This document shows positions 1 through 12,539 of a stretch of DNA of 64,000 nt, piece after piece. The notes below the pieces were generated by a model, which was not told the origin of the DNA, searched no databases, and worked only from the letters and a program-made list of their open reading frames with translations. Origin of the DNA: Sindora glabra (Eukaryota > Streptophyta > Magnoliopsida > Fabales > Fabaceae); contig CM035230.1 of assembly GCA_020226215.1 (NCBI GenBank), positions 395,501 to 459,500 on the forward strand, written 5' to 3'. Made by a program: the position numbers and the translations under genes. The first letter of the stretch is position 1. Every line of letters begins with the position of its first letter.

Positions 1-240
1 TTAGATGAAATTAGAAACTGAAAGGTTCACAACATCTCAAGAAAATATGTTCATTGACATTTAAGAACATAACAATCATAACATCCATAAAATCAAGGAT
101 AATGCATAAAAGGAATAATAAATTTAAAAGTAAAAACTCCAATAAACTAAATGTCATTCACCACAAATTGTTTAGCAAAAAGTATAGTCATAAATACAAA
201 TTGTCCACTCACACTCTGATCACCAATCATAGCTTTATAG
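1..240. other. Unassigned AT-rich flank
   Basis: AT-rich sequence with no recognisable coding. It lies outside the end of the gypsy LTR that stops at 241. Confidence 0.4.
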
Positions 241-2128
241 TGTCATGACCCCCCATATGATCAACATGGATCTCATTTCCTAATTTTAACAAGCCTAACT
301 TAATCTAACTTAGTATTATTAAACAGTTATCAACAATAAATGATGTAAAGCAATTGATTTAACATTATATGTTCCTAAAATATTTATATTAAGAGTTTAT
401 ATACCATTGTACTCAAATAAAATCTATAAAGCCTAACCCTTTCTAAATTATGTTCTACTAGAATTATGGCTACTTTACAATATTACTAAGGAGATTTCTA
501 CTCCTAGATTGCTGGTGGTGGTTAAAGAGCTTGCACAGGTGTATTTGTAAAAACATTAAAAATTTAAAAGAATGAGAAACTATATCAATAAGCAAATAAC
601 CTGCTTAAACAATCACATAAGCAAATAACAAATTTTGAACTAAAAACACACTTAATAATAGAAAGTCACATATAATAAAAATAAATAAATAAATAGGTAA
701 ACCACCTTATGTCACTTAGGTTATCCTTATCCCTTCACAAATGCCATTTATGTTTTATTAAGGTCCACCTTATCCCTTTATAAATAGTCTATCAAATTCA
801 ATACTAGTGCCACATTTTTAAATCACAATTCATTCTCATACTCATTCCATTATCATAATTTATTTCATTACCATGTAAGCCATATTATTCAAATCAATCT
901 TTATACATATAATTATACATATAACTATGTCAAGGTGCACTTCATTCATTAATAAGTTTATAATTTATTCATATCAAGTTATCATGAATTATTTAAAGGA
1001 ATAAGAAGGTATTTAAGTATAGTACTAAAATATAAGGTCATAGAGACAAGGCCTATAATTGAGTACCATATTTAGATATGTGCAACCCAAAAGCACCTCT
1101 AATATTGATAATCAAGTATGGTACATGAGTATGGCTATTGGGGAAAATTCTACCTAAAGTGATATTTGAGTACTATAATCAAATAATAAGTAAAGACATC
1201 CTCTTACTATAGTATTCAATTACAGTAATCAAATATTGGCTTGCTATGAGACGTTTTCAAGTTATATTCCATTATTATAGTTAAATACTGATTGGGAATT
1301 TCCAGTTTTCACTAAAGTCACCAAACTAAGTCAATTTCAATCCTAAAACCTTCATATATTCAATTACATCTTAACATTTAGCTTATATTCAACATTCTAT
1401 ATTATTTCCTTAACACATAGCAAGTAAACAACTAATTCTATCAACTAGATATAAGATTGAACATTAATTTTATCACTGAATAACCAAATAAAGTAATTTA
1501 GTAACAAAACCTTAAAAATTATTATCCTAAGAAGCTTATTTGCTTAACTAATACTTGAAGAAAATTAGAAGGAGGGTTGGAATGCAAGTTAACTATCCTA
1601 TCAAACACCACATTAGATGTTTAAGAACTTTTCCAAAATCCCTAATTCCAAAATCCCTAAGTATTTCTCTTCAAATTCCATAAAATTCCATCAAAACTTA
1701 GAAATTTAGAAATTTACATTGAGTTTGCTTAAGAATACGAAATCCTTTAGGCCTATTAGGTTAATTATCATTAATTGTAGAAAATGATGGATTTATAGAT
1801 TAAAAAAGAAGAAGAACTCAATGGTAAGCAGTCGAAAGAAAGAAGAAAATGCCAAAGAGAAAATAGGTTTAAGAGATATAACGTAGTAAGGGTAGTTTAG
1901 AAAATTTTAGGGTTAGGTAAGGACAAAAAAAGGTAATACATTCTTATTTAAATTTAATTTTACACAAACATTTAATTAATTTAATTCTACCTTGTTTTAT
2001 TATAAAAACCAATTTTTCTTCAATTTAAACATTATCCTAAGCACACTCACAACAATTTTAATTACCAACACATATATAACTACTAAATAATTATCAAAAT
2101 ATAAATCCAAAATACTATAGGTGTGACA
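241..2128 (-). mobile_element. Gypsy LTR (minus orientation)
   Basis: Read on the minus strand, the LTR starts at 2128 with TGTCACACC, directly after a degenerate purine tract (GGATGAAGAAT) that follows the pol remnant, and it ends near 241 with GGTCATGACA. Tekay/Del-like gypsy elements have the same layout: pol, purine tract, then an LTR of about 2 kb beginning TGTxAC. A short (AAAT)n run lies near 680-695. The partner LTR was not identified, so the outer boundary at 241 rests on the terminal CA and on its resemblance to the LTR ends near 59868 and 61250. Confidence 0.5.
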
Positions 2129-5100
2129 ATTCTTCATCCTTTCAAAGAATTTGTCCCTAAATTCTTAGAAGTTAGTTAATGAAAAGAAAATTTAATTAAA
2201 ATTTAATCTTATTAAATAAATAAGGATAGATTTGTTGCATTTCTATTTGAGATTCTCATGTTGCTTTTTTCATTCCATGTCTTTCCCATTGAATTTTCAC
2301 CTAAAGTACATTCTTGGATCTAAGTTTACAAATTTGATAATCAAACATTTCTATTAGTCATTCTTTATAGGAAAGCTTTGAATCTAATTAGAAAGGTCTA
2401 TAATGAATAACATAAGATGGATAAGGGACATATTTGCAAACCATTAATACATGAAAGATTAAATTGATAGCATTTAACTCATTTAGTAAACTTAACCAAT
2501 AAGTAGTTGTTCCAACATGATGTATGATTAGAAAAGGACCAATAAAATGTGAAGCCAATTTCTATTTTTTATTGAAACATATAATGCCTTTCATTAGAGA
2601 AACTTTTAAATAAAAAATGATATCTCCTTCTTGAAACCCTAGTTATTTTTTTATTTTAATTTGCACAAGATTCATAATGGCCTTAATCTATTTTTAATCA
2701 ATGTTAAATTATTTTCACCTTCTCTAAGGCATTAGTCACAAGATCAAGATCAAGAAGTTTTACTTCTTCTAATTCAAATCATTCTATGAGGGATCATATG
2801 AAGGCATCTTAATAAAAAATTGATAACTACTATTGTATGTGAATTCGATTAGTCGCAGGTACTTGTCCTAACCACCTTCGAACTCAATAGTATAAGCACA
2901 CAACATGTCTTCCAAGATTTGGATTATATGTATGGATTAACAATTGATTTAAGGATGAACAATAGCATTGGAGCACAATTACATCAATAGGGCTTGTTTG
3001 AAGGATTGCTAGAAGTAAGCTATGAAATGTGTGCCTTATTTTGAAATGATAGAGAAAGGCACTCTATATGTAAAGGAACAATTTTATTAAGATAAAGCTA
3101 GGCATATTAAGCTATAGAATAGCTAGTTTTAGTTAGAAAGAAATAGGCAATTTTTGTGAGTTTATTAATAGTCACCCAAATGGAGTTGAATCCTTTCTAA
3201 GTCTAAGGAAAACTAGTTAAGTAGTCCATGGTTGTACTTTCCTACTTCCATTCAAGAATAAGAAGAAAGTGGTGTAGACTAATAGGCTTTTTGTGTTCAA
3301 CTTTCACCTACTGGCAAGTAAAGCATTTAAATACACAGTTAAGCACATCCCTTTTCATACCCAACCACCGCAAGCTTTATTGCAAATCATGGTACATCTT
3401 TGTAATACTGGGATGTATAATGTAAGATAAACTATGACCCTAATAAAGTAATTAATTTCTCTTATATGTTGGAACTTTAAGTCAACCCTAAAATATGATT
3501 ACTCCTTATTCATCAAGAACTAAGTTAACTTTTAAATCTAATAATGCTTATTCTTTCAATTAACATAAATCAAATTACAACGTGAGTAACTATTATTATT
3601 TGACCTTTCACTTGAATGTTAGCTAGTACTCCTAATGATTTTTTGTTTACTATATTAGCTAAAACATTAGCTTAACCGAGATGATAATGTAATATATAAT
3701 CATAATCTTTCATTGGTTCTATCCACCTTTATTGCCTTAAGTTCAAATTTTTTTTAATTAAAGATGTACTTTAAGCCTTTATGGCCCATAAAAATTTCAT
3801 AAGTTTCTCTATAGAGTTAATGTCATTATATTTTTAATATGAAGATCACAACTACCATTTCAAGATCATAAGTAAACTAATATGAGACACATCACAATAC
3901 ATAATAAAGCTATTAGAGCTTGAAGAATGGGCTAAAACAAAAGCTAAATTTAAATAAGTTTTCAAGTGTTAATAGTTGGATTCATATTTATCAAACCATC
4001 AAACTTAACTCCATTTTAAGGAGCTTGGTTAACGAGGAAGCTATCTTAGAAAAATCTTTCACAAATTAGCAATAATAACTAGTCATTTCAAAAGAACTTT
4101 GGATTTTAGACACGCTTATTAGCCTTGACCAAGTTTGAATTACTTTACTTTTCTATAGATTAACTTGAATGCCATTTTAGGATATCATATGTCCTAAGAA
4201 CTTCACATTGGATAACCAAAATTCATATTTGAAAATTTTAGCAAAGAATTAATTTTCTCACAAAGTTTACAAAATAATTCAAAAATGTTGAGCATGTTCT
4301 TCCTTATTTTTGGAATAAATATGGATGTCATTAATGAAAAGAATTATAAATTTATCAATAAATGGTTTGAGAATTCTATTCATAAGGTTTATGAAAGTTG
4401 CCAAAGCATTGGTAAGGCTAAAGAACATGATAAGGAGTTTATAATTGCTATATCAAGTTCTAAAAATTGTTTTAGTAATATATTCTTTTTGAATTTTCAA
4501 TTAATGATATCTTGATTGCAAGTGATTTTGGAAAAACATTTTATGCTTTGAACTTGGTCAAATAGATCATCAATCTGGGGTAAAAGATATTTATTTTTGT
4601 TTACACTTTATTCAACTTACAATAGTCGATACAAAGGCACATAATTCCATCTTTCTTTTTAACAAATAACACTAATGCTTTCCATGTAGAAGATTGAGGG
4701 AGAAATTAAGGATTATTTTGATTTCATCCCTTGTAAGGTTCATTGAAGGTGCTTTTAAGGTGAAAGTTTGAAGCTATTTGACTTCTCCTACTGTAAGGTA
4801 CATTAAAAGGTATCATCCCTTTTAAATTAATTGGATGACTAGGGCTTTCTAATTTATTATGCTTTCTTCCTAGTTAAGTTTTCTTTCTTCTTTGTCTTTT
4901 ATTCTATATTCCACTTAGAGAGTTTAATCAACTATATCTTAAAATATGGTGGTTTAAGTAACATAGATAACATTAAAGAAATGATCATGGAGGCCATAAG
5001 CAAATCTTTAGAGACCATAAGCAAATCTTTGGACTTTGGTTTTCATTTGGAATGAGATATCTTGCATAATGAGATAGATGGATTAATTAAGTGATAAATT

Positions 5101-5450
5101 CACTAATAGAATATACTTTTACTTCAGATATTCAAATTCTCAAATTTTGGCTTTCCCAAACACTAGGTGGCAAGAACTAATTAATGAAAAGTTCCTAAAA
5201 TGATGTCTAGGTCAAAGGAGGCAAAGTTAGTTTTTTTTTAAATGCTAGTAAACCAAAAGTGAGCTATAACTTCTAGTATGTAGCCTATGAGTTTAATAGA
5301 CATTTGGTCAAAACAGGAAAGTATTTTCCCATATCTTTCAATCTAGTTAAGGAATTGGTATAGATCAATTTCTAGGTTTGTTCCAGTGAAATAAGGAGGT
5401 TTAAGCTTGTTAAATTCAGGGGTTATTTAAAGCTTATGATCCTTCAATCA
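2129..5450 (-). pseudogene. Ty3/gypsy pol remnant
   Basis: This is a decayed gypsy polyprotein gene read on the minus strand. Reverse transcriptase occupies about 4180-4700. The stretch around 4620-4690 reads as VLFVKKKDG...CIDY, and around 4290-4400 as NLMNRIL...FINDIHIYS, where the catalytic FIDDI has become FINDI. The integrase zinc-binding region lies near 3230-3450, reading MKRDV, then FKCFTCQ, then a WK...TMDY-like segment. Many stops and frameshifts make it non-coding today. The order RT, then integrase, then purine tract, then LTR fits gypsy. It pairs with the LTR at 241-2128. The gag end near 5.4 kb is undefined. Confidence 0.7.
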
Positions 5451-6868
5451 TCTAGATGACTCTTTATCACTTAAATCACTAGCTCGGTGATTATTAGATT
5501 CTACTCTTTCCTATTTCAAAGAAGATTTCAAATGTTTAGTTCACATATACACATATATCACAAATAGTTATTCTATTAAAGCTCTAGCATTATTATTTAA
5601 TAATTTAAGGTCCATCAAAATGTTATTAACAATATGTGTTCCTAAACAAACACATATAATGGTCTTTAAGGATTCTCAAAAGGTTCAATGATGTGCTTAT
5701 TATTATTACATCTTAATAATTCTTATCCAATGATGTACTTATTCATGACTTCTTGTGATTATATAAAATTGAGCTTTTAATGAAAAATCATAAAATCCAT
5801 TCAAATAATTTTGCTACAATACTTGAAGCAAATGCATTATAACTCAAAGGTCTAAATGTGGACAAGATCATGGTTATAACCATAAATGTGATTAATTATA
5901 GCAATCATGGTGGTTATAAGAATATTATTAATAACCATAATATAGGTTTTCACCACTAAAAGTAGGAGAATATAAAGAGAATAACCTATATAATAATTAT
6001 AAACTTAAAGGGTTTAGAATAGTGTAGTATGAAAGGCCATTGGAAGTTCTAAAAGTATATATTACAAATGAAGTATGAAACACCATTGGTTACATACTTG
6101 TTGTACATCTAAGCATGTTGTGGAATTTTATCAAGACTCACTTAAAAAGAAACATAAAAATGTAAAGAAAAATTTTATATATGAAAATGATACTTTCAAC
6201 TATAATTTCTACAATATAACACATTTAAATGTAGTAAATTCTTTTGAATATTTTGAATTAAGAATTGATAATTTGCTATAAAAAATATAGTAGTAGAAGT
6301 TGATTAAAAGCTCCAAAAGGGCTAATGTTATTAAACTAGAAAGAATGCAAACAATTATTAAATATGCATTGGTTTCAAAAAAGTCTTGAAGAAATTTACA
6401 AATTTTTAATGACATGTGATGGAATAGATACCATATTGAGACAATAAATGAAACATATATTGAATATCTTTATATTATAATGGTTATCTTAAGTAAGAAA
6501 AAAAAGGATATTAAAAAAGTTACATAATTTTCTTTTGATTTGTACTACAAATCCAATTGAAATAAGTATTATAATGCACCAAAAGTTCATTACCCAAAAT
6601 ACTTGATATGATCAATTAGGTCATTTTATATCAATAATGATTTGAAAAGTCATTGAAAATTCATAAGGTCATCCTTTGAAAAATCAGAAGATTCTTTAAT
6701 CCAACATATTTTCATGTGTTACTTGTTTTCAAGGCAAATTAATTATAAGGCTATTACTAGTTAAAGTTGGGATTGAACTCCTAATATTTTTGGAATAAAT
6801 ATATATGGACATTTATTGATCTATTTATCCACTATGTGAATATTTTATAATTTTAAACAAAATGGTTA
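5451..6868. other. Unassigned AT-rich stretch
   Basis: I recognised no protein family. Short repeated phrases occur, such as GTATGAAA.x.CCATTGG near 6025 and 6073. The sequence may be the decayed gag or leader of the minus-strand gypsy element, but nothing proves it. Confidence 0.3.
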
Positions 6869-6869
6869 C

Positions 6870-6906
<37 letters not shown>
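6869..6906. repeat. Compound (TA)n(TG)13 microsatellite
   Basis: About six TA/CA units are followed by thirteen uninterrupted TG units at 6881-6906. It is probably length-variable between individuals, as such tracts usually are. Confidence 0.95.
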
Positions 6907-6913
<7 letters not shown>

Positions 6914-7329
6914 TGTTACCACGATCTAGTATTTATGAGATTACTTGATTAGATAATTTAACTTTGAACACAATTTCTTAATTATTCAATTAAGACAATA
7001 TATCTTGATAATAGGGGTGGATTTATATTTAAAACCTTTATTGATTATTATATGTCAATTAGAATAATTATTGAATATTCTAAAGTATGTTCATATGTAA
7101 AATGATTTAGTTAGAATAATTTTAATGTCATAAATTATTAGTTATATCATTGTTTAAGAGAATGAGATTCTCTCTCTGATTTTGCATGACATGCAACTTT
7201 ACATATTATAGTTATTATACGCATTAAGTCAAGAAGTTATACTTCCTCTTTATAATTAGCTTTAATCATAAGCTAAAACAAAATTTTACATATAGAGAAT
7301 TTTTTTTTGGGTGAATAAATGGGACTAAA

Positions 7330-7832
7330 GCCCAAAAAAAAAAAGACACATTAATTTACAATAATAGTACGGGTTATAGGGACCCTTAGAACATTAGCAA
7401 ACACTATCTTAAGTTGTCAAATCTATGTAGACTTGGTGGTATGTTGATTCCACATCTAGTCATCCAATCAGTGCATTAGTTTCCTTTTCTGTAATATATG
7501 AGACTTCCACTTCCCATTCTTTATGAAGAAGATCTTTGATGATTTTGATTAAATAATGTTTATGCTCCCCTTGCTCATCTAAGTAAGCTATTAAAGCTTC
7601 TGAGTCACTTTCCACTTGAATTTTCCTAAAGCCTCTAGTCCATGCTTCTTAAAGCCTAAAGACAATACCCCAGCATTCTACCTCAAAGGAGTTATAGTCA
7701 CTTAGTGGACTTACATACCTACAGATCCATCTACAAGTTAAATCTCTTATAACACCTCCATAAGTTATTTTCCTATAGTTTGTTTTGCAAGCTTCATCTA
7801 AGTTTACTTTCCTAGAGTCTTTTGTAAGTCCA
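7330..7832 (-). pseudogene. LINE-type RNase H domain fragment
   Basis: On the minus strand the translation gives VNLDEACK..., then YGGVIRDLTCRWI, FEVECWG, a GFRKIQVESDSEALI segment and an LIKIIKDLL helix. This is the order of the plant RVT_3-type RNase H domain found at the C-terminus of LINE polyproteins and in related solo genes. The putative acidic residues survive: Asp in NLDE, Glu in EVECWG and Asp in VESDS. The frame has a few stops (for example after the FRL segment), and there is no reverse transcriptase next to it, so it is a 5'-truncated or rearranged relic. A short A-run sits at 7337, near the 3' side of the domain on this strand, but I see no clear poly(A) tail or target duplication. 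Confidence 0.65.
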
Positions 7833-8879
7833 TATGTGAAATATTAAGGGGAGAAAATATGCAACTATAGAAAAATATGATATAAAATCATATTAATTTT
7901 CCTACAAAGCAATATGAATTTTAAGTTTGTAAGATGATTAATTTGTAAGTAATTTAAAATTGTTGGACATAATATTGACTAAAAGAGAACAAATAAATAT
8001 ATGTCAGCTATAAATGTCCAATTTTGATTAATATCCAAGTAGGATAGTCTATCTATAATAATTAAGTTCAAAACATGCTTGAAGTATAATAAACCTATTG
8101 CTCCAAATACAAATATCCTCAAAATAAATGAGTGAATAAATGGTCTTATCAAGAAATTAAATATTTTTTAAGAGGTTTGAGATATAATTAATCATAAACT
8201 TCTAAAAGAAGTTTAAGTACTAAAAATTTATGAAAATAAAGAGATCTCAATTAATTATATCGTTAATGAGAAAGATGGAATCGAAAGGAAAATAGTTATT
8301 AATAATATTTACTATTATATATAATATAGGGCTCAAAATTATAAAAAATAATGACTAGTAAAGATCTTGAATTTATAAAATGATGATATATGATTATTGG
8401 TCAAAAGAAAAAGGAAAAGATATAAATAAAATAGAAATGAAAATTTTAAATTTACTTGTTAAGTGAAGAAACACTAGAATGTGTCAAGTTACTGAAATAA
8501 CATAAAGATATGAAGCAAATAAGATACCAATGTAAAATTATGCCTAGAAAATAAGGAAATTGAAGTTACAAAAAGAAAATATGATTTGTATACAAGGGTT
8601 TTTACAACAATTGTCATTGGTTATGAAAAATATTTATTTTTATGTGGTGGATACAATTTTCTATTAATATGTCAAAACTTGATTTGTGTTTAATAGATTT
8701 AATGTATTATATTTCATGCATGACGATTGACAATGATATTATATAAAAATCCTTGAAGGATTTGTATTTCAAAAAAATCCTTGAAGGATTTTAGATAGTT
8801 GAATCATGCAATTTGAATTCTTAAGAAATACATTTAATCTAATTACAAATATCTTTTTATGAATTAAAATAATTCAAAA
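7833..8879. other. Unassigned, probably eroded copia upstream region
   Basis: No clear coding is seen. A 15-base near-palindrome, AATCCTTGAAGGATT, occurs twice, at about 8748 and 8777. The stretch lies just upstream of copia RT sequence and may be its decayed 5' half. Confidence 0.3.
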
Positions 8880-9270
8880 AATTTAGTATAATTATTTTAA
8901 TGAATGTTTATTGAGAGAAGTATATAAAAAAATTCTTTTATGTTTTTATTAAGAAATTTGAATTGGAATTTACTATAATTGTTGCATATATTAATATCAT
9001 TAAAACTCACAAAGAGCTTTCAAGAGTAGTTGAATATTTGAAAAAAGAAATTTCAAATAAAATACTTTGGAAAGATAAAGTTTTATCTTAATCTACAAAT
9101 TGAGCATTTAAATGATGGAATATTTATCTATCAATTAAATTGTATTGGAAAGGTCTTAAAATATTTTTAAATAGACAAATCATATTTGTTGAGTACCTTA
9201 ACAGTTGTTTGATCCCTTGATGCCAATAAGGATCCCTTTCATCCTATTGCTAATAATAAGGAATTTCTTA

Positions 9271-9278
9271 ACCCTGAA
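9271..9278 (+). repeat. Target-site duplication, left copy (ACCCTGAA)
   Basis: The 8-mer ACCCTGAA is repeated exactly at 10089-10096 and brackets the inserted block. It lies in copia coding sequence for the Pro-Glu of the NPE segment. Confidence 0.75.
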
Positions 9279-10088
9279 TTAAGGACAGATTTATTTAATA
9301 AGTTGTAGGGGCAATTGCCCTTGCCCTTACAACTTTGAGCAAATTTTTCAATATAGTAGTATAAAATATGATTTTTCCCTATAAAAAAATTAAAATTGTC
9401 CCTATAACAATTAATTTTAAAAAAACTTTGATTTTTTAATAAATAAAAATATTCAAATAAAAAATTATATTTTTACTCAATTCCCCTTAATTGCAAGTTT
9501 ATGGATTGTTATTTATGGTATATTTCTTGAATTTTGATTGATATTAATCTCATTTCTTAATTGATTTTGTATGTTTACATTCTTCTACACATAAAACAAA
9601 AGTATACTTAAATAGATAGTGTTATAAAGAACTCCACTTTCTAAGAGGTTGAATATTTTTACCATTGGATTACTTTTAATGTATTAAAATTCATATTTTT
9701 AATTTTAATTCACTTGCTTTTGAAATTTGAGAAAAGGTAATCTAATGGTGAAAAGACTCAACCTCTTAAGAAGTGGTGTTCCTTATAGCATCACCCTACT
9801 TAAATATATGTAATCATGCATATTTAATCATTAAGTAAAAATTCGTTAACATAAAATATTGTTTGTCTGTATTAAGTGAGAATTTTCATTCCTACTATTA
9901 TAAAAAATGATAATTATGATATACATAATTAAGATTAAATTCAATGCTTAAAAAGTAATAAAGATTAACTTTAGTAAAAATATTATTTATTTAAATATTA
10001 ACTAAATTGAAAATAATAAAAATTATATATTTAATTTATTTATGTCAATATGTTACCCCTACCACTTGAAAGTTTTGGATTTGCCCCT
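9279..10088. mobile_element. hAT-like non-autonomous DNA transposon in copia
   Basis: An 810-bp block is flanked by a perfect 8-bp duplication, ACCCTGAA. Removing the block and one copy restores the copia reading frame. The ends are imperfect inverted repeats of roughly 37 bp. The left end runs AAGGACAGAT...GTAGGGGCAA, and the right end, reverse-complemented, runs AGGGGCAAAT...GTAGGGGTAA. An 8-bp duplication is the hAT hallmark. No transposase is seen. It contains a smaller MITE at 9615-9796. Confidence 0.7.
9615..9796. mobile_element. MULE-type MITE with long inverted repeats
   Basis: A 182-bp fold-back element. The left arm (GATAGTGTTATAAAG...) and the reverse complement of the right arm (GGGTGATGCTATAAGG...) match imperfectly over about 60 bp, including a shared AAGAGGTTGA core. 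It is bracketed by TACTTAAATA at 9605-9614 and 9797-9806, a 9-10 bp duplication as expected for Mutator-like elements. It sits inside the hAT-like insertion. Confidence 0.75.
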
Positions 10089-10925
10089 ACCCTGAAATAC
10101 CATATTTTAATGCAATTGCTACATTGATGCATCTTATTGACAATACACATTAAGATAAAGAATTTTTAATAAGTTCTATTAGCAAGATTTTGTTCTTCTC
10201 TAACTTGAAAGCATTAAAATGGAATTTAACCTATATTTTGTTACTTTCAAGGGACAATTGATACTTAACTATTCTATTCACCAAAGTTCAGATTAGAAGT
10301 AATTAGTTATGCAAATGCAAGGTTCTTATTTGATCCATACAAAGCTAGATCTCAAATTGTATATTTATTTATGCATAGTGGGATAGTTATATCTTGGCAT
10401 TCTACAAAAGAAACTATAGCGACTACTTCTTTAAATTATGCAAGGATAATAGTAATTCATGAGGCAAATTGAAAATGTTTTTGGCTAAGATTGACATCTA
10501 ATATATCCAAGAGGTGTGTGGCTTGGGTTCTAATAAAAATGTTCCAACAAAACTATATGGTGATAATGTTGCTTGTATAGCTTAACTAAAGAGAGCATAC
10601 ATAAAAAATAATTAAGTAAAGTACATTTGACTAACACTTTTTTTTACTCATAATATTCAAAAGAATGGCAATATTGATATTCACAAATTTGTTCAAGTGA
10701 TAATCTTGTAGATTTATTCATAAAGATATTTCCTACTTCAACGTTTTAGAAATTGGTTTATAAGATTGGATTACATTGACTTAGAAACCTTAAGCAATAT
10801 TTTTAATAAGGAGAGTTAAACTCGTGCTTCACTCTTTTTCTTTTAACCATGATTTTTCTCTATTGGATTTTTAGAACAAGATTTTTAATAAGAAAGATTA
10901 TTATAAGATGGATATCCAAGAAGAC

Positions 10926-11320
10926 TATTGCAAATATATAATTATGTGGATATCTATATTATTCTTTAGCTTATCTATTAGTTATTTTAAATTTAAGTTT
11001 GATTTGATCTTTGATTGTAACTAATAAGAGATGATTATCAATAAGTGATAATTATTGATTAGCAATAATTACCAATTATGATAGTTATCAATTGATATTT
11101 AGGGGTCTATAAGTATAGATGTTTTATTTTCCCCTTCTTCTAATAATCTTTAGATACCAATTTTATTTTCAAAATAATTTATTATTTATTTAAATTAATT
11201 TATTTAATTATTATGAGATTGATTTTTATTTTAATATAACATATTATTTAACATATTTTTCTTATTAATTAATATTCTTCTATTAATATGTATTATCTTA
11301 ATTAATTAAAATAATTTTAA
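10926..11320 (+). mobile_element. Copia 3' LTR remnant
   Basis: It begins just after a degenerate polypurine tract with TATTGCAAATATA, probably from TGTTGTAAATATA, and continues in the style of copia LTRs with a TATA-like TCTATAAGTATA near 11107. The right boundary is vague because the sequence fades into AT-rich DNA. Confidence 0.45.
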
Positions 11321-12539
11321 GAATACTAACTCATATCAAGATCCATCTCTATTGCATATAACTAGTATAGGAAGTCACTACAAGTGATAACTTATTAACC
11401 TTCTTTAAACATATCTAATGTAATGCTTCATTAACAAGGGTTGCTATGCTTCTAAAAAGTATGTGGTGTTTGAGAATTAAACATAAAATGTATTGATAAA
11501 CTAACATGCAAAACAAATCCAACTATCCTAACACTTACTTTTTGTGTCAAAATTTTGTGAGCGGGCCTCTTTTCATCCCATTTTATATTAACTAGGCAAC
11601 TAAAATGGAAAATCCCCAAGAAAGGCATAAATTTCTTTAAAACTTAATAAGTAAACATTTAGGAATTTGTAAAAATATAGTTGAATTAAGATAAATGATG
11701 AAACCTATATTTACCAACATGTATGCTTATTTATTCATGATGATTAGTTTCCACTCTAATTAATAACCATATTTTACCTGTATTAGGGTAAATAAGATAT
11801 TTTCCATAATGAATAACTTGTACCACAAGGAAATATGAATAGATGTGCACTACATTGGGTAATAATTATTAACATATCACATATTTATTCATTTCTTTTT
11901 TTTTCTTTAGCTCATATAAACCCAATTGGTAAAGGAAGATCCTTTTACAAAGCAATTACATATATATTTATGATTTCAATATCTAACTATTGCACAAAAA
12001 CCAAAATAAAGAATAAAAGAAAATTTCAATGTTATCAAGCAATAATTGTATTAAACATAAATATCAAACAAGTTTCCTCCTTATGCCTTTTGATCAATCT
12101 TATGCCCTATAGTCTCCAACCTTATGCCTCTTGCATCAATCTTATCTCACACAATCTAGCACATAAATCCCAGTGCATATGATTACATCATAGTATAATC
12201 ACCCTTATTATACCATTTTATTTCTATTCATGGCAAAACTCACATCACAATCAAAACATTCATCATTCATATATATCATGAAATTATAACATCATATTCA
12301 TGATTGAATCTTGCGCATAATCATAATTTGGGCCATCATGCCCTACTATGGTCAACTAGTGCTAAATAATAACTTTATTACATTTTATGAGCTAACAATA
12401 TCATATGCATACACTTATGAATTCCAAGCATATACAAATTGGTTTACTACTCATATTACTTATCATCATATGTGTTTAAGGTCAATCATTCTTTTATTAT
12501 ATGTTTATAATGGCCTATAACTTTGCATTTTTTTACAAT
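11321..12539. other. Unassigned; contains short repeated CTTATGCC phrases
   Basis: No credible protein is seen, although a 115-codon open frame lies at 11835-12182. Near 12080-12145 the phrase TTATGCC(T/C) followed by ATCAATCTTAT is repeated. The stretch probably belongs to the LTR-like sequence to its right. Confidence 0.3.

Larger units (their letters stand above)
8880..10925 (+). pseudogene. Ty1/copia RT and RNase H remnant, split by insertion
   Basis: The C-terminal reverse transcriptase runs from about 8900 to 9230, with segments resembling VEYLKKEF, LQIEHLNDGIF and an eroded YxDD region. It continues into a KDPF..NNKEFLNPE segment at 9228-9278. The frame resumes at 10097 with IPYF, then runs through RNase H: YANARFLFDP, ISWHSTKET and a FFTH.IQKNGNIDI segment up to about 10700. 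Frame and sense are continuous if the block 9279-10088 is removed. Stops and frameshifts are frequent. A degenerate tract before 10926 (ATCCAAGAAGAC) matches the position of a copia polypurine tract. Confidence 0.75.

Noticed and set aside
241..2128. Plus-strand gypsy LTR with its pair at 61-64 kb
   Set aside because: The two share the terminal 10-mer only. Their interiors do not align by eye, so I do not treat them as one 60-kb element.
11835..12182. 115-codon plus-strand open frame
   Set aside because: Composition is Ile/Ser/Asn-rich with no domain, and it lies in LTR-like sequence with local repeats. I take it as chance.
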